Source: Mercenaria mercenaria
Taxonomy: Eukaryota > Mollusca > Bivalvia > Venerida > Veneridae
DNA: 64,000 nucleotides
NCBI RefSeq assembly: GCF_021730395.1
Contig: NC_069371.1
Span: 73,438,001 to 73,502,000, forward strand
Direction: 5' to 3'
This document shows positions 49,075 to 61,200 of this stretch, piece by piece. Numbering within the stretch: position 1 is the stretch's first letter; each line of letters begins with the position of its first letter. The translations under genes and the position numbers were made by a program. The notes beneath the pieces are model-generated. The model worked only from the letters and a program-made list of their open reading frames with translations. It made no database searches and was not told the origin of the DNA.

Positions 49075-50382
49075 TGACGGCCCTGCAAAAAGTTCTGTCA
49101 TTGGGTTCAAATTTCTTAAGTGCTACGTTTTATCAAAATTATTTTTATTACAAACCTTCAAAGTATTCCCTCTTTACCGAAACATATATTCGTAACCTGA
49201 TTACCCAGTCGCAAAAAGCAGATAAATAATGTTATTTTTGTATCAGTGTGAGACACTGATAAATGGCGCTGAAACGTCTGGACTTACATTTCTTTCCAGA
49301 AAGTATTTTCTTAAGCCTTGGGAATAAAAAAGTCACAGGTACTCAGGTCAGGCGAATAAGGCGGGTGACTTAAAACTTCCATCTTTTCAGAAGCAAAAAA
49401 AAAAAAAAAAAAAAAAAAGAAAGACTCAACAACCTCGCACTGTGAGACGAAGCGTTGTCGTGTTAAATATGGACTCCTGACCATCCTTGTACGTTTCTAA
49501 TTGTGAAACGTTTTTACTTTCTTCAGTACAGATCTAGAATTCTTGTAGAATCGGCCAGTGACTATTATACCGGTACTAGATGGACAAGGTACTTGAACGA
49601 CCGCGGCCGGCCCAGCTCATTAGAACTGAAGAAAATTGCGTAAACATCTTTTTATAACTTATGGCTCTCTTGGCATTACAGGGGGCGTTTTTGACATTTC
49701 GCTTCCATTATCAGCCCTTCTCTTAGGGTCAAACATGTGAACCCAGGTTGCGTCACCTGTTAACAAGTTAGAAATAATCCGACTATCACAGCCTTTAATG
49801 TTTTTAAATGTTCCCGGGTACATTTAAGGCATTGTTTCTTTTGCTCCTTAGCGAGCAAATGAGGTACCCATCTAGCGCAAACCTTTCTCATGTCCAAACA
49901 GAATTGTTTGCACACTGCCTTTTGATATGCTAGTACAACTGGCTATATCCTTTACCGACAATCGCGCATCCTGTTCGACTACAGCTTTTACAGCACCAGA
50001 ACGAGTATCATCTTCGACAGATAATTTTCTAACTTTAAAAGCTTTAACCCTTTTAAAAATTGTGCACATTTAAATGGCCTGAGGTCCGTATATACCACAC
50101 AATTCAATCAAATATCTGCTTTGAATCAATATTAAGCCTAAAGCGGCTTTTGATTTAACTGCATTTTTGTCTTTTCGTCCATTTTACATTGTGACACGTA
50201 AATTGGTCTGTGAACATGACTGCATGTATCTAAATTTGAAATAACTCGGTCATTTGAAAGGCAATTTGCATGAAATAAACTGATATCGAAAACACTATTC
50301 AAATGCTATGAAGCGTTTATAAAAATAACTGAGATAAAACTATGGAAGCCCATTAGTGACAGAACTTTTTGCAGGACCCTCG
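49075..50382 (-). mobile_element. Mariner-family DNA transposon, 1.3 kb, decayed
   Basis: The terminal inverted repeats share CCTGCAAAAAGTTCTGTCA with TA at both outer edges. Minus-strand reading gives the N-terminal helix-turn-helix (SVEDDTRSGAVKAVVEQDAR, LSVKDIASCTSISKGSVQTI). The three catalytic Asp contexts follow: LTGDATWVHMFDPKRRADNG, HDNASSHSARLL and HPPYSPDLSTCDFF. The second and third are about 110 bp apart, near D34D spacing. Frameshifts and an A-rich run (49,397-49,422) between catalytic blocks break the gene, and the start region is shifted. Inactive. Confidence 0.88.
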
Positions 50383-52062
50383 TATTGACTATTTTTATTT
50401 CTTAGAGCTTTCAAAGGGTTTTACTATTATTTTTCCTTTGTTTGGGAATGTTGAAGTGACAAATTACTTCACATACCGAAGAATATTCCTCCGGCCACTA
50501 ATCGATAGCGGTCAGATTTTCTATATAGAAATAAGAAGGGCATGTACACATTTTACTTAATAACAAAATTACTAAAAATAAGAAACCTTAGGTGCAAAAA
50601 TATTACCAAAGTTCAACATCTGATTCATCACAAGTTTTTTTGAAATTAAATTTTATGTTAATTTTTGATTCGTTCTTCGCATGAAGTTTGATGCCATCAT
50701 TTCGTCATTTTTTCCCTTCTTTTTTTCCATATAAAATGTGCAAAAATCTCATACATGCGTTTCTTCAAAGCATTTTTTGTATAAAACCATTGATATGAAA
50801 GCTTAGGTGCAAGAACTTTCCTACTCTCATTGAATTTATCTTTTGAATGATATTTATTTCATTTTTATGAAATAAAAATTTGATTCGTTCTCAGACGGTT
50901 TATTTTCACTAATTTCGAAGAAAAATTAACTTCAGCGCGAATTTGTTGTTGTAGCGTCATAAGCAGACGATATTATAGTATGCCGCGTGAACATGCGGTA
51001 TTGTGATCAAAACGTTAAAGTAATGATTTAATGTAATTTTACTTCGCGAGTAATTTATTTTGTGTTAATATCACAAATTAACAATATAAGAAATGCAATT
51101 AAATATTGCAATTAATATTTCGGTTCTAAAAAGAAAGAGACGCGCATTTCTTCTTAATCTTATGTTGTTGTTCTTACCTTATTTCATATACATTTAAATA
51201 TCAGTGTCAGTTATGCCAAATATGTCAATTAAACATTAAAAGAGATAGCTTTCCTAACGACCCTTGGATCACAAATGCAAACTGTCGTAAAAAGGTAAAA
51301 TACAGAATTTTTTGTATATATTTTACTTAATAATTTTTAGTAAATAAATTCAAGGTCCGCCTTAATCAAATTAAAGCTGGAATATTTAATTATGTCCGGA
51401 GGATTTTTGTGTACAAGAATGTTTTTGTAATGTAAATAATATCTGCATTTAAAACAGAATTGAATTTTACTTCAGTAACTTAATGATATATTTTTGTTTC
51501 CGTGAACATTTTACCTGGTTTCATGATCTTTTCAGTTATCATAAATGTCGTCGTGATTAACTTACTTTCATAATTTATTGTACATGTTCAATTCAAGATA
51601 ATTTTAGATAAAACTAATTTCTATACTGTAATCCTATTGAATGATAGTTTATAGAAGTAATAAAATGTTAAATGCATCACGCATAAATCCTTTTTATTGG
51701 ACCTGTAATAAAACTTGCCATTTACCTGTAAATAAGGAACGTTAAAACAACACAGACGTTTATAACACTGATAAGGCTATAATTGCGTTTTGAATTACTG
51801 GTATTTTCTTTTTGTAATTACAAGGTATAATTATCATGCGATTTTAATCCTTCGCATATTTTTTATTTTGCAAGCAGTTTTCATATATTGGTGGAATATG
51901 TGTAGTTATATTAAAATGAATAATGTCTTCTTGAATACGGCAAAATACCTGTACCACGCTGACTGCCACTATCTTTTTTTTAATTTTACAAACTTCCTAC
52001 AAGAATATGTTATGGCCGTAAAAGTTATAAAATCGTATAAAACATGGTTCGATCTTCTTTTT

Positions 52063-52110
<48 letters not shown>

Positions 52111-53350
52111 AGGGGGCGGTGGTACCTAGGTCTTTTACACATATTATACTTAAAGACAGCGTTATTTAAAACAATGTAAAATCAGATCATATTTCTTCTG
52201 TCAGATTTTATTTTTCAACGACAGCATATTTTATAGATGGGAGACGCCGTAAAAATATCAATGCTAGTGCTATATAAATATAAAAGGAAGTGTCTATGGG
52301 TACGAACCTCCTTTTTTCTAGAGATTAAGGGTCATTTACATTTCAGATTTGGTTGAAAATGAAAAAAAAAAAAAAATAAATAAATAAAAGACTTCATCGA
52401 TATTTGCCTTTAACTTGAATCTAAATGGTTTACAGATAGCAATGTTCACCCGATTTGTTACATTGTTTTTCGAAAACATGTTAAAATATACATTCTTCTT
52501 ATATAAGAATATGTATGAAAATAATTTTATATGAAAATGTGGTTTTTATTGCTGATAGATATGTTATATTGATATAAAAAATAATTTAATTATTATAAAA
52601 TAACATGTTAAAATGCTATGGTTCAGAAAATTACGTATTAAACATTCTTTTGATAAAAATGACTTGTTTTTTTTTTCTAATGAAAAATCCCTTTTCCATG
52701 GTTTGTAACTCCAGTGACATTTCAATTAAGCTTGTTTAATTATCTTATGAAAAACCTTCTCTTTTACTGCACTTGATATTGAATTAAACATCCAGGTGAC
52801 AATACCCGGAGGCAGTAGATATCGACATCGCAATACTGGTCACCTGTTACCAATACCAAATAGCTGTTGTCTCCCCTGATATCGATTTTCTGCAATATCG
52901 GTCATGAGGTCAATTCTTCCTCATGAGTAACCTTTACTAATGTTATGATGATAATATCGTCTCAGTCTGTCTCACTGCTATGTGCTTACCTATTATATCA
53001 GAATCATTCACGCATTTATGTATGATTTATACATTGTATGCACACAAAGGCGTCGCGTTTTTATGAATTAATTTGAAACTCGAGTCGAATGTCATTAGGG
53101 ATACACATTATTAAAGGGATGAAAAACGAAGTGGTGGTGAAAAAAATCCTGCTGGTCTGTTGTGGAAAATAGCTATAAAACGTAATTGTTTGCATTTGTA
53201 ACGTTACTATTGACAGAGCAAAATGACGATGGCTTCATCGTCAACATTTTGATTGTACGATATGACACATGTTTTTTGCGTCTTCCCATGTGGTCACATC
53301 TTGATTGAACACGGCTTTTCAGTTCGTTACGGGACATGACTTTACGGAAA
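50383..53350. other. AT-rich intergenic stretch with a T14-G37 tract
   Basis: No coding sequence recognised over about 3 kb. A run of T followed by about 37 G lies at 52,058-52,109, the third such tract in the window, and an A-rich tract at 52,362-52,386. Confidence 0.5.
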
Positions 53351-53870
53351 ATAAGCGTTATGAATAATAATGATTGATGATTGGATAAATGATGATGATT
53401 GAATGAATGACGTCAGTAATACTAATGATGATAAATGATGATAATAATGATGAATAATGATAATACTGAAAGCTTGTAATGACGACTGATGATAATAATG
53501 ACGATTGTTCTGAATATGAACGGTACGATGAAGATTTAATGAATTTTGATGTAAAACTGAATAAAAAAGATGCCTGATCTATAAATGATCTATTATATAA
53601 TGAACAATAATGATCATGAATGAAAGAATGACATTGATGATTATGAATTATTAATATGAATATATGATGATTAGTGGTAATGAAAAATATACTATGTCGA
53701 TTGTATTGTATATATGTGATAATTATGACTATGAGTGACTATGAATGAACCATGAAAATGAAGGAATTATGTTAATGAATGAATGAATGAATGAATGAAA
53801 TGATGACGATGATGATGATGATAATGATGATGATGAAACATGAATTATAATGAATTAATTAATGAGAAAC
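53351..53870 (+). repeat. Degenerate (ATGA)n/(GATGAT)n low-complexity region
   Basis: About 500 bp dominated by ATGA, GATGAT and AATGATAAT words, including five perfect tandem AATG units (53,773-53,797). A worn microsatellite. Confidence 0.85.
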
Positions 53871-54649
53871 GAAGAGAATATTTTTTAAGAAAAATCAGTT
53901 ATACTTTAAGAACATATATTCCACGGGGAAAACCCAAAATACGTTGAAATGTAACATTTTGTTTGGAATGTATCAGTTTAGACAAATGGGAAGTATATTG
54001 TTGTTTATTCTAATTCGATCCGCAGCAATTGCTATATAGATATATAGCGAAATCGCCTATACATGAATCTACGATAAAATATAGCTGCTCCATTCCACCC
54101 TACGATTGCAACATGACTGTGATATTCTACTCTGCTTCCATTATATGCCGACTAAATAATCGACCTTTTCAGTGCTAAGTAGTAGTAATGAAATACAGTA
54201 TACATAAAATTTTCTTAAACAAGCAATTTCTAACTCCTGCATTTATTTGTTTATATTTTTACCGTACGAAAATGTTTCAGCCAGTCTAGACAGTACCCTC
54301 AACATCAGTGAATCTATATCTGGTCGAGTACGTAGATTACAACTTCTGCGTTGTAGGCACCGCAAATGACAACTAGATTCTACTTTGACAGTAAATAAAT
54401 AATAATCCATGATCCAATCTTCCAGACTCAAGTGTTTATATGCCGCAATGTTCTGGTGTGTATGTTGACGTGTACTATTTTTAGAAACTGCAAAGAAAAT
54501 CTTTGACTGAAGTATTTACTTCTGATTTCTTTATCCGACCCTACATGTTATTGAAAATAACATTTTCTCAACAGTAACTACTAAATACTTTAATTAAAAT
54601 TCAGTGACGTGTCAATCTAAAATATAGTGCTGAAGAATTTGCGAGGGTA
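53871..54649. other. Intergenic stretch, no gene seen
   Basis: AT-rich between the low-complexity region and the CCATTAA element. A short minus-strand open frame (54,243-54,431) has no domain or splice support. Confidence 0.4.
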
Positions 54650-54654
54650 GAATC

Positions 54655-56594
54655 AGTACTGGATGCACATACCATTAAAAATGGTTTAGAACCCAGTAAA
54701 ATATCCATTAAAATAGGAAAAACTGTTAATTAACCCCATTAATTCTTGCATCACTTTATTTCAACAGGTTTCATAATATTAATGGGTTACATGTTAAAAT
54801 ACCATTAAAACACCCATTTTTGACCATGTATCATGCCGTTAAAAATTAAGTTTGGTAGCTAAAATGTTAATGGCTTTGAAAAAATAGTGAAATTCTGTAT
54901 ATTTTCAATTTAACAGGATTATTCATGGCCCTTAAATTTGATTTAATGCCCATTAAATGGCCAGGTTCTGTACAATTTCATTTAAGAATAAACTTAATGG
55001 ACCTTAACAGTAATGTGATGCCCATTAAATCCTGCATTCTGTAAAATGTGATTCGTATATTTTCAGAAGCACAAAAAATATTTTTTGTCTTTGTTTTTGG
55101 CTTGCACTCGTCTCATTGAATGCTTATAATTCCAGTCCCATATTGATCTAAAATGGACTTTAGTTACAATAAATACATACTACGCACACATCGTCTATAA
55201 TATATCATGATGTTATATTTATATTAAGTTATTTCCCATTGATGCAGTTACGCCATTTTTTCAAATGTTTGCCAAATTGTGTTCCTACAAAAATCGGATT
55301 TATTTCAATGAAAGTCGGATGAAAACGTATTAATTTATTTGATAACATCAAATACATTATTTTGGAAAGGGTAATACGTACTGATGTATGCCACTTTTAC
55401 TGGTTTATTTTTGTTTTTCCTGTCCAAATAATCACCGTTTGTATAAGAAAGTGGGTGGGGTAAGAAATTTATATTATAAAATGTGTTCAGACCAGTTTAG
55501 ATTTTCAAATTTTCCAAGGCTTGTGTAGAAACTAAGGTTTATAGAGAAGTGAACAGTACACATGATTGTGGAGACTTACAGTCTTTTTTAAGTTCATCTG
55601 GGGCATGGGCAGATCAATGGCTTCTTCGTTTCAATGAATCAAAGAGTGTGGTACGCTTGATTGTGGGGAACTACTTGTGATGCAATCCCTCAAACATTTG
55701 CTCTTAGCTGTTTAAGTGCATGCACCTGTGCACAAAGTACTGAAGGAGAGCTAAGTTGTGATCGCCCACTGTGCGCTGACATTGTCATCAACAGTTGCTT
55801 TTTGAATACACCTGACGCCTAATGTATGTACCAATAAAAACTTGATCAGAATGTTTGTCAATATAAAAATGTTGAATAGTTAAAACTACGCACATGGTCA
55901 CTTGATCTATTAAACCGGTACCTGTAAACCCTTCTAAGTACAACACAATACAATACAATATCATTTATTTTCTCATTTCATATGAACATAGTACATACGA
56001 TAGATTCTATTACATGTGTAGTAATACGTAGTTTAAATCAATACGACAAATATCAGTATAAAGTTGATTATCTTAAGATGTCTAATTCTGATGGCAAATT
56101 TTCATGGCCCTTAATTTGCTATATCATTAAAATATTACTAACCCATTAAAATTGATCTGACATTTTTAATGAGACCATTAATCAATTTTTATAATAATTA
56201 ACGGCCATGAACAGAGTATTCAAAAATTAATGGCCCCATTAGTATTTACTAATTCATGTGGAATTAAGGGGTACTTTTTAATGGCACATTTATTTCATGC
56301 CAATTGAATTTTTTCATGGAGTTTTAAGGAGCCAATTAACTTATTTAATGTTTATTTTAAGCAGCTTTCATGGCCATCAAAGTCATTTTAACAAGGTATA
56401 TTTTACCAGGGTTTAAATATACTTATTTCATGGCTTTTTAATATATGGCATTAAACTATGGTCAAGAAAATCCCATTAAATAGTAAGGAGTAATGGGTGA
56501 ATTTTAATGGCGGACTGTTAAAACTCTGTTAAAAACGTTTGAAAAAGTTAAGGCCAATTTCATGACCCTTTTAATGGCATGTGCATCCAGTAGT
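54655..56594. mobile_element. ~1.94-kb element with arms dense in CCATTAA motifs
   Basis: The left end AGTACTGGATGCACATACCA and the complement of the right end (ACTACTGGATGCACATGCCA) are inverted repeats. GAATC flanks both sides. The outer ~390 bp on the left and ~500 bp on the right are crowded with CCATTAA/TTAATGG and CCATGAAA/TTTCATGG words in both orientations. The central ~1 kb lacks them and includes a LINE reverse-transcriptase relic (55,540-55,670). No transposase of its own. Dense subterminal motifs resemble transposase-binding arrays; superfamily not assigned. Confidence 0.75.
55540..55670 (+). mobile_element. LINE reverse-transcriptase relic
   Basis: The plus strand reads SFLSSSGAWADQWLLRFNES followed by KSVVRL, the conserved LxxWxxxWLLxFNxxK stretch after the RT catalytic box of CR1/Jockey-type LINEs. 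Only about 40 codons are recognisable, and it stops soon after. Confidence 0.65.
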
Positions 56595-56599
56595 GAATC

Positions 56600-58240
56600 G
56601 AAATAATACAATAATCTGATAAAATATAGGGACATATATGGTTGCATTCTATGCTTTCAGCCTTTTCTGTAAACTTAGAATAAATTTGGCAGTAGTTTTA
56701 TTTTTTTATTATTTTTCCTTCTCTTGAGAAGGGACACTTATATGGTTGACATTTCATAGTTGACTGAGCAGGTAATGGATATAAGGGTACTGTCACCTGT
56801 TCTATGCAAATGTGTAAACTTCGCATCGACGTTTTATCTTTTTTACTTGCAAAGTATTCGACTTTTGATCTGATATGAACTTTATGTATATATATATATA
56901 TATAAGTGAGATATTAAAGAAAAAGCATCAACGAAATGCCTGGGCAGATTCTTTTGAATTCCAGTACCGCAGTACCGTTAGTCTGCCCACTTTTACGGTC
57001 GTAATTGAATAGAATCTGCCTATATTTATGGATTGAATCTCTAGATCAAACGTATATATGTCAACTTCTACGATATCCTTTCCGCAGCCTTAACGTACTA
57101 AAACGTATTAGCGTCTGATGGCCCTTTCACGCTTCCGTAGAAACAACATTTATTACACGAAACTTATTTTGAAAATATTTCTGAAATGTCTAGGTCTGCA
57201 GCTCTCAAATACGGTTATATCTTACATCTGAGGCATATACTGACACTCTCAGACAACATCAAAAATGACATTTTGAGCGATTTGATGAAGTTCCAAAATT
57301 ATCAATGTACCCTTGGTCTGTTACGGACCCCTGTGGGATTTCTATTTATCCAGAGCTCAAATATTTTTTCATAGATTAAAAGCTGACATGCTGTACTAAA
57401 GCCCAGGTAATTTCAATTCGTAATAAAGTGCTGAAAATTGGCTCCCCAATAGCAAAAAAGAAATAAAAAACAAAATAAAATAAGAAGTGTACATTTAGAC
57501 GGGGTGACCCCTGCGCGTGACCCCTGACTATCTACGAATCAAAATGCGGCTTTCGTTTTCAAGTTTAGCATTTCTACTTTCATTTTATTTACTTCCGGAA
57601 ATAGCTGAAGTTCGGGTGACGTCATTTTCTGTGTTGTCAAAAACATACATATGCCTGGCGAGATTGCATAAATATGTGCTGGCCGTCCTAAGGTTATAGT
57701 AAAAATATATGCATTGGTGTGTTAATCACGTGTCGAAAACATATACGACAGGGCCATATATATCTGCGCAGAAAGATTTTAATATTGCGGTCTAAACTTC
57801 TGCAACATGATGCTAAAGTCAGATTTGCTTAAAAGATGAAAATTGCAGAAGGAATTTTTGCTAGGCTAAATCGTATAAAACAACAAGAAAGAACAAGAAA
57901 GTCATTTTTAGTTTGATAAATAACAACCACACAGTGTGGTTGAATTACTCCCGTTTATTTATCGACTGTTTAGGTTCAGTTTATTACGATTTGACCCAGT
58001 TTAGCAATGATAAACCAACTCACCTTCAGAATTATTAAACCTAGTATGCTAATAAAATTTGTCCAAGTAATCCGATACATTTTTTTTATTTCAGATATAT
58101 ATAACTTCACAAATATTTCTTCAAAGATACAAAGAGACACACTTTAAAGTTAGAACGTATTCAATTGCACATGTATAACGGTGTTTTCCGTTTTTAATCT
58201 TATCTAGCTAATTTAAACACACGTCTAAACATTGGAAAAC
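56600..58240. other. Upstream region of the TIR gene
   Basis: AT-rich; a (TA)n run lies at 56,886-56,903. It should hold the promoter or a 5' untranslated exon of the TIR gene, but no clear core elements are visible. A 62-codon frame at 57,186-57,374 has no recognisable domain. Confidence 0.4.
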
Positions 58241-61200
58241 ATGGATACCGTTGTAGCAGATCAAAATGTTCCTTTGCTGTTTTGTGGGAATGTTACGTGT
58301 AGAACCGATAGGAACGAGGTTAATTCAGAAAACCTTGGATACATGAATGAATTACCAATAGAAACATTAACTGATTTGGAAGAGGATTTAACCGGAGACT
58401 TGAATTTAAAACAGAAAATACCAGAATTGCCTAACGGTATAGACAGATACTTTTTTTGTGTCACACAGTCGTGAGGACAGCGACAAGGTATTTTCTTACG
58501 TAGAAATTTTAGAAAATCGTTTTAAACTGTCTTGTGTATATGCAGATCGCGATTTTCAACCTGGCAAAGATATCTCAGAAAACATAAAAGAAGGTATGGC
58601 TAGGTCATTAAAGGTTTTACTGTTCTTATCGCCAAGTTTTCAGCAGAGTGGATGGTGCAAATTCGAAAGGGATTTCGCATTTATCAATTCAGTTGAAAGC
58701 GGATGCGGCTGTGTTATCCCGATTTTACTTGAGGACTGTGAAATACCAACAACACTGAAGACCTTGACATATATTGATGCTACATACTCCAATAATGATG
58801 TCCCGAAGAAAATTGTGTCAGCACTAGTGGAAACATGTAAGCAACTGTCTTAATTCTAGTAAAAAAAATATTCTTACTTAACTTTTAACTACATATAAGT
58901 ATACAAACTATATAATGTTGATAAAAGACAGCAAGTATTACACTAACGAATATAAAACCCTGTATTCAACTCCCATCGGTTACAGAAAAAATTTCCATCG
59001 TAATGGAGGGCGTCTCTCAAAAGGTTCACCGCTTCAAACTAGTTTACAGTCTTATGTATCTAAACTTATAGTCAGTTTGACTCATATAACACTAGAAATA
59101 GGTATATGTATTATATGTGTATAATAAAAAGGGTCATTAAAAAGTACCTTGATCTACAATGATGCATTCGGCTCTAATGGATTTTGCCAGGCCGGATCAC
59201 ACTCGACGCAAGCGCCTCGTAGGATTCAGGTGTGGCAAAATCCACTCGAGTCGAATAAACATGGCAGATCAATATACTGTAATAATAACTCTATTTTACG
59301 CTTCATTTTGTCATCCAAAACAAAATCAGTAAATGCAGTCGTTTTGTACCAAAGAAGGCGAAAATTTTACCGTTTGAATACAAATGTCATATTTACACAC
59401 GATAACGGATAATTATTTATCGCTTTATCTTACATTAGTAGAGATGGTTTAAAATAAGGTGCGATAACGCATTTTGATCTTCATATCACAGACTGGCGAT
59501 GCCAAATAAATGTTGAATTAAAGTTATATTCTGTCTGTGTACTATTATAGTATTATATAAACTTCAGTTTTTAGCTCATCTGATTTTTTGAGAAAAAAAA
59601 ATGATGAGTTATTATCATAACTTGATCGGCGTCGATGTCGGCTTCGGCGTCGGCGTTGCCTGATTAAGTTTTATGTTTAGGTCAGCTTTTCTCCTAAACT
59701 ATCAGAGATATTGCTTTGAAACTTGCAACGCTTGTTCACCATCAATAGCGGACCCTGTACAGCAAGAAACATAACTCCATACTGCTTTTTGCAAGAATTA
59801 TGGCCCCTTTTGGACTAAGAAAATATCAGATTTCTTGGTTAAGTTTTATGTTTAGGTCAACTTTTCTCCTAAACTATCAAAGCTATTGCTTTGAAACCTG
59901 CAACACTCGTTCACCATCATAAGCTGACCCTGTACATCAAGAACCGTAACTCCATCCTGCTTTTTCAAGAATTATTGCCCCTTTTGGACTTAGAAATTCA
60001 GATTTCTTGGTTAAGTGTTATGTTTAGGTCAGCTTTTCTCATAAACTATCAAAGCTATTGCTTTAAAACTTGCAACACTTGTTCACCATCATAAGCTAAT
60101 CATGTACAGCAAGAAATGTAACCCTGTCTTGCTTTTTGTAAGAATTATGGCCCCTTTTGGACTTAGAAAATATCAGATTTATTGGTTAAGTTTTATTTTT
60201 AGGTCAGCTTTTCTCCTAAACTGTTCAAGCTATTGCTTTGAAACTTGCAACAGTTGTTCACCATCATTATGTGACTCTGTACATCAAGAAACTTAACTCC
60301 ATCCTGCTTTTTGCAAGAATTATGGCCCTTTTTGGACTTAGAACAATTTTTCTATTATACAAAAAAAGTCAGATGAGCGTCAGCACCCGCAAGGCTGTGC
60401 TCTTGTTTATATCAGTGTTATAACATACATACGAAAGACCGGTAGTGACTTCACACTTCAAACTTCACACTTCATACTTCACACTTCAAACTTCACACTT
60501 CACACTTCACACTTCATACTTCAAACTTCATACTTCAAGCTTCACACCTCAAACTTCAGACTTCACACTTCAAACTTCACACTTCAAACTTCACACATCA
60601 CACTTCAAACTTCACACTTCACACTTCACACTTCATACTTCTCACTTCATTCTTCAGACTTCAGACTTCACACTTCACTGCACGCTTCGCATTTCGAAGA
60701 TTAAACATCACGTGACTTGACGTCATCTGCTTATTGTGTATTGGCATAGATGTGTACAGTTCGATTACTAGGTCAAACGTGTTTACCCGTTTTCAAACCA
60801 AAATTTCGCTACTTAAAAAATGACCTTTCTACTTTTTGATTATGTTTTGTTTTATCTTGAGCTCATGTTTTCCTTATAGAAGACACACTAAAATATGGAA
60901 CCCTGAATTTAGCTTACAAAACGCAATATTTAATGTTTACAAACATGATGTTTACATAAACGAACTGTATGCCATTTCTTATTTGAGTTTTAAGTATTAT
61001 TGATTGTGTACATTTTGAATGTTCTAGGAAAATAAACAACTTTTCGAGTTTAGATTATATCACTTGTTGATATTCGAAAAATAAGGGGAATTCACTGCTT
61101 GTCGTCCGTCCGTTCAAAATCTTCTTGAGAAAAGCTATTGGGATAATTTTTTAAACAATCTCACGGGAATGATACATGGGTGACGCACATACAAATTGCT

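Noticed and set aside
53351-53870. Minisatellite-encoded peptide or regulatory array
   Set aside because: Only degenerate ATGA words; no constant unit or frame.
58241-58853. NAD-cleaving TIR enzyme
   Set aside because: The SGWCKFE glutamate is present, but TLR and MyD88 TIR domains have the same residue without NADase activity; the motifs look TLR-like.
60445-60720. Protein of TSHFTLH-type repeats
   Set aside because: Translation of the ACTTCAN heptamer array; any frame of a stop-free 7-bp repeat gives a long periodic peptide.
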